Positions 25,801 through 31,462 of a stretch of DNA of 48,253 nt are shown one piece after another. The DNA is taken from contig CAMBEZ010000012.1 in the NCBI GenBank assembly GCA_945865885.1, forward strand, positions 1-48,253, written 5' to 3'. Every line of letters begins with the position of its first letter. Positions within the stretch are counted from its first letter, which is position 1. The notes beneath the pieces are model-generated. The model was not told the origin of the DNA. It was given only the letters and a program-made list of their open reading frames with translations, and made no database searches. Source of the DNA: Owenweeksia hongkongensis DSM 17368 (GTDB taxonomy: Bacteria > Bacteroidota > Bacteroidia > Flavobacteriales > Schleiferiaceae). The position numbers and the translations under genes are program-made.

Positions 25801-27093
25801 GTCTCGGTCTTTAGCGCTCAACAAGCCGCCGCGGTGAAAGGCCATCAAGGTAGCCTCCACCACAATGACCGCGCCGTCCACCACAATGCCAAAGTCTATG
25901 GCACCCAAGGACATCAGGTTGGCGGAAACGCCAAAATAATGCATGCACCCCAAAGCAAAAAGCAAGGACAGGGGAATGACGCTCGTCACCACCAGCGCGG
26001 CGCGCCAGTTGCCCAACAAAAGGAAGAGCAACAAGCCCACCACCAAGGCCCCTTCCAACAAATTGCGCTGCACCGTCCCCAAAGTTCGGCCCACCAGTTC
26101 GGACCGATTCAGGTAAGGAGCTATGCGAATTCCTGGGGGCAAGGTGGACTGGATGGATTGCACGCGTTGGTCAATGGCCTGGGTCACTTCGTTGCTGTTG
26201 GCTCCTTTCAACATCAAACAGATTCCGCCAACCACCTCACCATGTCCATCTTTCGTCAACGCTCCGTACCGCGGGGCAAACCCGTACCGAACCGTGGCGA
26301 CGTCGCCTACCGTCAAGGGGAGACCGGAATGGGTTGGGAGGGCCACCAAACGGATGTCGTCCAAATTCCGGTAAAGACCTTCCATCCGGATGTACCAAGC
26401 TTCCTCGCCTTTCTCAATGTACGCGCCCCCGGCATTGCGGTTCCCCGCTCCAACGGCCTCAAATACATCAGACAACGTTAGGCCGGATTGCTGCAAGCGG
26501 TCCGGATGCACGGCCACCTCGTACTGCTTCACTTTGCCACCAAACGAACTGACTTCCACAACGCCCGGGATACCTGCCAACTGACGTTTGACCTGCCAGT
26601 CGTGCAAACTCCGCAAGTCTTCCAGCGAATAATCAGACCGATACGCTTCCTCCACCTCCAGGGTATACTGGTACACCTCGCCCAAGCCCGTGGTGATGGG
26701 CATCAATGCGGGAGAGCCGTATTCGCTGGGAATGTTGGCTTGCGCCACTTGAATCTGTTCGTTGACCCGCTGCCTTGCCAAAGCCGTTTCTATACCGTCT
26801 TCAAAGACCACCGTCACTATGGAAAGTCCGGACCGCGAAACACTGCGCACTTCCACAACACCGGGTAAATTTGCCATGACCAATTCCACCGGATACGTAA
26901 TGAATTGCTCCACTTCTTGCGGGGCCAAGGCGGGTGCGCTCGTCACCACCTGCACCTGGTTGTTGGTGATGTCCGGAACGGCGTCAACCGGAAGATTCAA
27001 GGCACTGATCAGTCCCCAAAGGGCAACGACCCCGGTCAACGCAAAGACGAGTGCTTTTTGGCGTACCGAAAAGCGAATAATGGCATGCAGCAT
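22801..27093 (-). CDS. CzcA-type heavy-metal RND pump fused to a TolC-like outer-membrane protein
   Basis: 1430 residues from the ATG at 27093. Residues 1 to about 1030 form a full HME-RND pump, with the usual first helix, two periplasmic loops and twelve membrane segments. The fourth-helix motif DFGIVVDGAVIVVE gives Asp400, Asp406 and Glu413, the set known for proton/divalent-cation coupling in CzcA, so Zn, Co, Cd or Ni is more likely than Cu(I) or Ag(I). After the last helix a hydrophobic stretch (GVLLLLLAPARTAWA) ends in an AWA-Q site at 1054/1055 that resembles a signal peptide. Residues 1055-1430 are TolC-like, with long Ala/Gln/Glu-rich helices. Such CzcA-TolC fusions are found in Bacteroidota. 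The adaptor gene overlaps the stop. An upstream in-frame start at 27174 is less likely. Confidence 0.93.
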   Translation of the reverse strand: MLHAIIRFSVRQKALVFALTGVVALWGLISALNLPVDAVPDITNNQVQVVTSAPALAPQEVEQFITYPVELVMANLPGVVEVRSVSRSGLSIVTVVFEDGIETALARQRVNEQIQVAQANIPSEYGSPALMPITTGLGEVYQYTLEVEEAYRSDYSLEDLRSLHDWQVKRQLAGIPGVVEVSSFGGKVKQYEVAVHPDRLQQSGLTLSDVFEAVGAGNRNAGGAYIEKGEEAWYIRMEGLYRNLDDIRLVALPTHSGLPLTVGDVATVRYGFAPRYGALTKDGHGEVVGGICLMLKGANSNEVTQAIDQRVQSIQSTLPPGIRIAPYLNRSELVGRTLGTVQRNLLEGALVVGLLLFLLLGNWRAALVVTSVIPLSLLFALGCMHYFGVSANLMSLGAIDFGIVVDGAVIVVEATLMAFHRGGLLSAKDRDETVIESARSIYGSAAFGVLIILVVFLPILTLSGIEGKMFKPMAQTVVFALLGALLFSTTYVPALVALVLRPEVKENRSERFFHRLRVRYARSLDWTLQRGRAVLAGVVGAFALAVWGFTQLGSVFLPSLEEGDLAMQVSIPTGSNLQEMIRVTTSAEKKLKEHFPEVRHVVSKIGTAEVPTDPMPVEAADVMVLLEPKENWTSAPTREELVAQMEAVLAGVWGAQFEFTQPIQLRFNELISGSKSDIALLVYGDHLDTLANVAQEMAAAVRGIPGAEDIKVEATQGMKFHRWVPNRQALAYHGVSAQQVGEVLEMAYAGQLAGSVFEDQKRFEVAVRLSPQERLDGSGQALYVRNHNGDRVPLTAVADRVETLGPSQISRSKASRRISVGINVRGRDVASVVADIEKSLGEKVALPPGYSLHIGGDYENLQQALDRLKIAVPVALALIFALLYLAFRSAAFAALVFSAIPLSALGGIAALALRGMPFSISAGIGFIALFGVAVLNGLVLVARVRQLESTGVPWTKAVVDGSADRLRPVLVTATVAALGFVPMAFSSSAGAEVQKPLATVVIGGLVSATVLTLGVLPILLIRLNKWLPAFRVTGIAGTTGVLLLLLAPARTAWAQTSPWPSLAAVQEQALRVHADVATAQGNQRIAQLKPNVLLGAAQGTVQYGQMNAEPRDYYFSLEQPLGSLAEHVRRWRRNESEIGLRSTELELTQQAVSLAAALAFADYWRWGRECAWRSQWATRLNQDADRVDTRVAQGDWSVADGAAFRLLRNRWQSDLVAAQAKWAESASLLAALTHQRWTAVLEVTLLLPERLTMEPSADTALAPRFRRWAQESAHLAQAEAMLTKTQWAPQWSVGGFQQQLERINGFNGVYLGVALPLAAHVPFKNSAIATVQQATAEAQSEQALVDWHAKKEAALRQWTFWNAASAQAITAQKDADLLLRVLTSQLELGELSFSDFFLQSNAALDGGVSALQQTTEHFRSAVLLHFYTVK

Positions 27094-27147
27094 GAGCAAC
27101 CAATAATAAATGAAAAATGAAATGGAAAAATCAAGCGGCGCAACCTG

Positions 27148-27163
27148 CGCACTTTGGAGTGCG
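27148..27163 (-). repeat. Short inverted repeat between the small exported protein and czcA
   Basis: CGCACT and AGTGCG flank a four-base spacer in the 114-base gap before the pump gene. There is no T-tract, so it is not an ordinary terminator. It could be an operator half-site pair or an mRNA hairpin. The rest of the gap is AT-rich next to the pump start and holds no other signal that I recognise. Confidence 0.35.
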
Positions 27164-27207
27164 ATTACAGGCAACAGCTGCGGCGTCCGGACTGGCGGAC
27201 GATGAAT

Positions 27208-27597
27208 TTACAGAAGGGCGGGAGGGGCGCGGATGCCGGCACAAGCGGCAAACGGAAGCGCACGAAGCTCCGGGAGGGGCGGAAACAAGCCCAATTGCAC
27301 CATGCACTCCTCTGGTACGTGGCCGCTAACGTATTTAAGTCCAAGGGGTACCGCTGCAGCCGACACGAAGGTACCGAGCGCAGTGTTGTCTTCATCGTCC
27401 AGGCGGAAATGCTCCAAATGATCGGAACCCAAATCTACCTCAATGGGCAAGGGTTCCCCGGAAGCGGGCGCAGCTACCCAGTTGCCTTTTCCAGAAACGC
27501 CTGGGTAGTCGGAATCGTGCGCGTGCGGAACAACCGAATGCGCAAAAAGCAACAGGCCGGCCGTCCAGAGCAGTAAAACACGCAGGGCAAAACGCAT
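27208..27597 (-). CDS. Small exported protein upstream of the metal-efflux pump
   Basis: 129 residues from the ATG at 27597. The N-terminus MRFALRVLLLWTAGLLLFAHSVVPHAHDSD is a signal peptide or anchor followed by a short His/Asp cluster (HSVVPHAHD). The middle holds an acidic-His stretch (DLGSDHLEHFRLDDEDN) and the C-terminal third has two cysteines. Small proteins with an N-terminal LLPHxH motif often precede CzcA-type pumps in Bacteroidota and are thought to bind or sense metal in the periplasm; I place it there by pattern and position, not by proven homology. A start at 27612 is possible but lies before the probable promoter. Confidence 0.65.
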   Translation of the reverse strand: MRFALRVLLLWTAGLLLFAHSVVPHAHDSDYPGVSGKGNWVAAPASGEPLPIEVDLGSDHLEHFRLDDEDNTALGTFVSAAAVPLGLKYVSGHVPEECMVQLGLFPPLPELRALPFAACAGIRAPPALL

Positions 27598-27601
27598 GGG
27601 G

Positions 27602-27609
27602 TAAAGGTA
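27602..27609 (-). promoter_or_regulatory. Probable -7 element of the efflux unit
   Basis: TACCTTTA on the minus strand, one mismatch from TAnnTTTG, follows the tRNA-Asp terminator T-tract directly and ends four bases before the ATG at 27597. It implies a leaderless or very short leader. Confidence 0.4.
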
Positions 27610-27610
27610 C

Positions 27611-27640
27611 AAAAAAAGCCCCTCCGTTGGGAGAGGCTTG
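27611..27640 (-). terminator. Terminator of tRNA-Asp
   Basis: On the minus strand GCCTCTCC (27637-27630) pairs with GGAGGGGC (27625-27618) across a CAAC loop, with one U-G pair, followed by seven T. It begins almost directly after the tRNA. Confidence 0.88.
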
Positions 27641-27714
27641 CGGTGCGGACGGGACTCGAACCCGCGACCCTCGGCGTGACAGGCCGATATTCTAACCGAC
27701 TGAACTACCGCACC
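27641..27714 (-). tRNA. tRNA-Asp (anticodon GTC)
   Basis: A 74-base cloverleaf very close to the bacterial tRNA-Asp consensus. The acceptor arms GGTGCGG/CCGCACC pair fully, the anticodon stem is TCGGC/GCCGA with loop CTGTCAC, and the T arm has TTCGAGT. The discriminator is G and CCA is not encoded. Confidence 0.96.
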
Positions 27715-27732
27715 AAATTGTTCATTGGGGTT

Positions 27733-27763
27733 GCAAATATACGAAGAATTATAAGCGACACAA
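27733..27763 (-). promoter_or_regulatory. Promoter of tRNA-Asp
   Basis: TATATTTGC (27741-27733) and TTG (27763-27761) are separated by 19 bases, exactly as in the tRNA-Arg and rpmB promoters of this window. The -33 element lies three bases from the stop codon of the DUF58 gene. Confidence 0.82.
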
Positions 27764-27766
27764 ATC

Positions 27767-28717
27767 CTATTTCATTTTTTGGTGTGCCAGGAAAAAGGGC
27801 AGCAAAGCATGCAACGGATGGTCGTTGGTGAGGCAGTCATTGATCTGAATTTGTGGAGGTTGCTGGAGACTTTTCAGTGCCTGCAAACGACGCTCAAACA
27901 CCTCTGAATAGCGTTTCTGGGCCTCGTTGGGCAATAAAATTAACGGTTCACCAGACTCGGAATCCACCAATTCGGTCCAGCTTGTTCCCCAATCCAAGCC
28001 AGACAACGAGTGCTCCGACGTTCCAAATACGGGAAACAGCAGTACCCAGCAGTTTTTTTGACGCAAATGCTCCAATGCCTTTTGCAGCTCCGCCCAAGGA
28101 CGGTCGGACGCAGATTCGGGCTCCCAAAAATCGGAGAATACCACCACCATGGAGCGTTGCGGGAGGGAATTGGCCAGCTGGTGGAGGGTTTGTGAAACGG
28201 GGGTTCGGCTGGATTTCTCAATGGGTTGCGTGCGAAGCTCATCCAACAAAGCCGCGTACAGGTTCATCCGATGCGATCTAGAGGTTTTGCAGGCGTGGGA
28301 GGGTTGCGCTCCTTGATCGTCCATCCAAACCAACCCTAAGGCGTCGCGTTGATTCCCCAAAGCTTCCCCAATCAACGCCGTGCCCAGCGTTGCAAACGTC
28401 AATTTGCGGTCTGTGCGCATGGAACCGCTCCGGTCCACCACCACGGTACACCGCAAGTTGGTTTCTGCGTCCGTGGATTTGAGCAGCATCTTGTCTGTTT
28501 TGGCCAGTCTTTTCCAATCCAAACGCCGCAAACTGTCTCCCGGATAATAAGGTTTGTGTTCGGCAAATTCTACCGAAAACCCCTTCAACGGCGATCGGTG
28601 GTACCCTGCTAACGGTCCACTTACGGCGTGTTTGGCAAAGAGGGAAAGATGTTCCAATCCTTGAATGGAGAGCAAGTCCTCCATTTTTGGCAAGTCGGGA
28701 TACGGGGTATTTACCAT
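27767..28717 (-). CDS. DUF58 domain protein
   Basis: 316 residues from the ATG at 28717, which lies seven bases inside the end of the permease gene. The DUF58 signature YYPGDSLRRLDWKRLAKTDKMLLK is at about residues 60-85, followed by a von Willebrand A-like fold with VVVDRSGSM (a MIDAS-type DxSxS site) and VVVFSDFWEPE. These proteins usually lie beside MoxR ATPases; no MoxR gene is in this window. Their role is probably in assembly or metal-dependent maturation of partner complexes. The longer frame starting at 28888 runs inside the permease gene. Confidence 0.9.
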   Translation of the reverse strand: MVNTPYPDLPKMEDLLSIQGLEHLSLFAKHAVSGPLAGYHRSPLKGFSVEFAEHKPYYPGDSLRRLDWKRLAKTDKMLLKSTDAETNLRCTVVVDRSGSMRTDRKLTFATLGTALIGEALGNQRDALGLVWMDDQGAQPSHACKTSRSHRMNLYAALLDELRTQPIEKSSRTPVSQTLHQLANSLPQRSMVVVFSDFWEPESASDRPWAELQKALEHLRQKNCWVLLFPVFGTSEHSLSGLDWGTSWTELVDSESGEPLILLPNEAQKRYSEVFERRLQALKSLQQPPQIQINDCLTNDHPLHALLPFFLAHQKMK

Positions 28718-29907
28718 TGCAAGGAGCGTATGGGTTTTTGTTTGCCCAAGTACCAAGCGGGAAGGGTCATGGAAACGAGTACCAACACGTACATCAAGCC
28801 GTTGAGGGCGATCCATTCGGCCCAAGGCCACGCAATGGGTACGGTTGCCACGTAGTAGGTTTTGGGATCCAACGCCAACCAATGCCACCGGGATTGCGTG
28901 AAACAGAATAGAAAGGCCAGTGCGTTTCCGCCAGCAATTCCCATCAAAGCCATCTTTTGGGCCTTGGCCAAGAACAGTCGGGTCAACAAAGAGGCCGATG
29001 CTCCCAGTGTTTTCAAAATACCGATGTTTTTTCGTTGGTCCAACAACAGAATGAAGACCACCACCGCACTGTTGAATAAGGCAACCCCCAGCAGTACGCC
29101 CACCACCACCGTCAGGTTGGTGTCAAACAAGGCCAGCCACTGGTACAGGCCCGCGTAATCGTCCACGGCCGGATAGGCTTCCCAAAAAGCAGGGAGCAAC
29201 GGGCGCAGCTCTTCGGCTAGGTCACGAGCATCCAAACCCGGAATTGCGGTCAGTTCCAAGGCCGTGTAGCGTTCGTCTGCCCACCCCACCCATTCGCGCA
29301 ATTGGTGCACGTCTCCGTAGACCCAATGACCGTCCAATTCGTCCAGTTTGGGTTGAAAAATTCCGCTGATGGTGGCGTAACGGAGCGCGGGCCGACGGTC
29401 CGTTCCCCGCGAAAAAAGAAGCGTCAGCTCGTCGCCCACTCCAACGTTCCATTGACGCGCCAACGCCACGGGCAGCGCCACTTCGTTGCGCCCCGGCGGG
29501 ATGCCTTTTAGGAAATCAATGTCTAACGAAGCATACGATTGGGTTCGGTACACCAAGGCTTCCAAGCGGTCCTGGTGCGCCACCAAGGCCGTTGTGGAGA
29601 GCGTAGGGCGAACGGATGCGATGGAAGGGTTCGTAGTTAAGAGCTGCAACAGATTGGAGTCCAGTACCATGCCGGCCTCCGATGGATCTTTTGATTCAGC
29701 GTAGGGACGAACTTGAATATCGCCCCACAATCCGGTTAATTTATCCGAAATTGCAGCCTGCAATCCCCTTCCCGTAGACAACCCAATGAGCATGACCGCT
29801 AAACTGCACGCCACCACCACCACCGCGATGCGCTGGGCCACGGTTGCTGCACGTGAGGTGCGCAATCGGGTCCAGTACGGGGCGAGTAGGGTGTACGGTT
29901 TGGGCAT
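28711..29907 (-). CDS. LolC/LolE-type ABC transporter permease (FtsX domain)
   Basis: 398 residues from the ATG at 29907. One N-terminal membrane helix (about residues 22-42, IAVVVVACSLAVMLIGLS) is followed by a large periplasmic MacB-like domain and a C-terminal FtsX domain with three more helices, including the conserved LDQRKNIGILKTLGAS loop that contacts the ATPase. The arrangement fits lipoprotein-release permeases. No ATPase gene is beside it, so it must pair with a LolD encoded elsewhere. It overlaps the DUF58 gene by seven bases. Confidence 0.88.
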   Translation of the reverse strand: MPKPYTLLAPYWTRLRTSRAATVAQRIAVVVVACSLAVMLIGLSTGRGLQAAISDKLTGLWGDIQVRPYAESKDPSEAGMVLDSNLLQLLTTNPSIASVRPTLSTTALVAHQDRLEALVYRTQSYASLDIDFLKGIPPGRNEVALPVALARQWNVGVGDELTLLFSRGTDRRPALRYATISGIFQPKLDELDGHWVYGDVHQLREWVGWADERYTALELTAIPGLDARDLAEELRPLLPAFWEAYPAVDDYAGLYQWLALFDTNLTVVVGVLLGVALFNSAVVVFILLLDQRKNIGILKTLGASASLLTRLFLAKAQKMALMGIAGGNALAFLFCFTQSRWHWLALDPKTYYVATVPIAWPWAEWIALNGLMYVLVLVSMTLPAWYLGKQKPIRSLQW

Positions 29908-29913
29908 GGATTT

Positions 29914-29921
29914 CAAAGGTA
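29914..29921 (-). promoter_or_regulatory. -7 element of the permease-DUF58 unit
   Basis: TACCTTTG on the minus strand, an exact TAnnTTTG match, ends six bases before the ATG at 29907, so the transcript would have almost no leader. It supports the ATG at 29907 over upstream in-frame starts. Confidence 0.6.
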
Positions 29922-29986
29922 CATCGCACAATCCGGATGCCTGCCGAATGGTTGCCGTTCCAAACCGCTCCCGGGTGGGCCGTGGG

Positions 29987-31462
29987 ATGCGTTTCATGGG
30001 AACGGTCCGTGCCGCAAAATGGGTCATTTTATGGGCACTGGTGCTTCAAGCCTCCGCCGCGCGGTCGTCCGAACCCGTACCTCTTCCAACCGGGGAATGG
30101 ATTCCGGGAGCCGCCCGGTTTGATCGCTACGTTCCCAAGCTTTTGGGTGCTCGCGTAGCTGTGGTAGCCCATGCCGCATCCGTGGTTTACGTGGACGGCT
30201 CGTGGATGCACACCGTGGACGCCCTGCGCGCACGTGGCGTCAACGTGGTGAAGGTATTTGCGCCGGAACACGGTTTTCGGAGCGTCCTTTCTGCGGGAGA
30301 GAACGTCCCCAACGGCCGCGATGAGTCTACCGGATTGCTCACGGTTTCGTTGTACGGCAACCACAAAAAACCGACGGCTGCGGATTTGCAGGATGTGGAT
30401 GCAGTGGTTTTTGACTTGCAGGACGTGGGTGCGCGTTTTTACACCTACATCAGCACCCTAACCTACGTCATGGAGTCCTGTGCCGCGTACCGCAAACCGC
30501 TAATTGTATTGGATCGGCCCAATCCCAACGGCGACCGTTTGGACGGCCCGGTCTTGGATACGGCCCAATTTAGATCGTTTGTGGGTATGCACCCCGTTCC
30601 GGTGCTGTACGGCATGACCATAGGCGAATACGCCGGAATGGTACACGGTTCCCTTTGGGCCAAAACACAAGGATTGAACCTACATGTGGTGCCTTTGGCC
30701 AACTACCGCCGTCAGCCGGTGGTGTTGCCCGTGCCGCCCTCGCCCAATTTGCGCACGCCGGAAGCCCTGCACGCCTACCCGTCGCTGTGTTTTTTTGAAG
30801 GAACACCGGTTTCGGTGGGCCGCGGTACGGATCATCCCTTTGAACGCTACGGCGCGCCGTGGTACGAACGCAAGGGCACTTTTCGGTTTGTCCCCACCGC
30901 TAAGTCCGGCGCAACGGATCCGCTCTTCCGCGGAGACACTTGTTTTGGCCGCAAATACAGTCCCACCAAGCGAATGTCGCGTGCCCCATTGGACTGGGAG
31001 CCCTTGCTTGAAATGCACCGCGGTTTTTTGGCTCAGCTTGCGGAGGACGACCGTCGCCAGGAACGTGTGGACGCCTACTTAATGCGGCGCAAACTGCGGA
31101 TGGCGTACGACAGCACCCTGTATCCGTCTGCCGTCGACACCTCTGGTTTTCTCGCCTACGACACGGCTGTGGTGGACTACCCCGCCTTTCAGGAATTCGA
31201 TTCCACCCAAGTATACCGAAAACCCAGAATCTCCAAGGCAGACCGAAAGGCGGGTTTTGTTCGCCCTTTTTTCAACCGACTGACGGGTTCCATACTCGTT
31301 GGGGATGCCTTGAAGAACAACCTACCCGTAGAACAGTGGTCGGAATTGTGGGCCGCTGATTTGGAGCGATTCAAGGCACTTCGGCGCCAGTACCTCCTGT
31401 ATTCGGACGAATTACTGCATCCGGAATACGCGAACTACGAACCGCCTAAAATCCGAAAATGA
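29987..31462 (+). CDS. namZ: DUF1343 exo-beta-N-acetylmuramidase (NamZ family)
   Basis: 491 residues from the ATG at 29987 (an ATG at 29996 is equally possible). The signal peptide has a core WVILWALVLQASA. DUF1343 signatures are FAPEHGFR, DLQDVGARFYTYISTL, LDRPNPNGDRLDGP, GMTIGEYAGM, PPSPNLRTPEALHAYPSL and GTPVSVGRGTDHPFE. The family (GH171) removes N-acetylmuramic acid from the non-reducing end of peptidoglycan fragments. The protein acts in the periplasm or outside, for wall turnover or muropeptide recovery. A longer frame to 29786 overlaps the permease gene and is rejected. Its 3' end overlaps that of the convergent TonB receptor gene by 17 bases. Confidence 0.92.
   Translation: MRFMGTVRAAKWVILWALVLQASAARSSEPVPLPTGEWIPGAARFDRYVPKLLGARVAVVAHAASVVYVDGSWMHTVDALRARGVNVVKVFAPEHGFRSVLSAGENVPNGRDESTGLLTVSLYGNHKKPTAADLQDVDAVVFDLQDVGARFYTYISTLTYVMESCAAYRKPLIVLDRPNPNGDRLDGPVLDTAQFRSFVGMHPVPVLYGMTIGEYAGMVHGSLWAKTQGLNLHVVPLANYRRQPVVLPVPPSPNLRTPEALHAYPSLCFFEGTPVSVGRGTDHPFERYGAPWYERKGTFRFVPTAKSGATDPLFRGDTCFGRKYSPTKRMSRAPLDWEPLLEMHRGFLAQLAEDDRRQERVDAYLMRRKLRMAYDSTLYPSAVDTSGFLAYDTAVVDYPAFQEFDSTQVYRKPRISKADRKAGFVRPFFNRLTGSILVGDALKNNLPVEQWSELWAADLERFKALRRQYLLYSDELLHPEYANYEPPKIRK

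Noticed and set aside
25669-26481. 270-residue plus-strand frame opposite the czcA gene
   Set aside because: It is antisense to conserved pump helices, and its Gln/His/Gly-rich composition is that of a shadow frame.
29786-29986. 67-residue extension of NamZ
   Set aside because: It overlaps the divergent permease start and promoter, and the signal peptide begins at 29987 or 29996.
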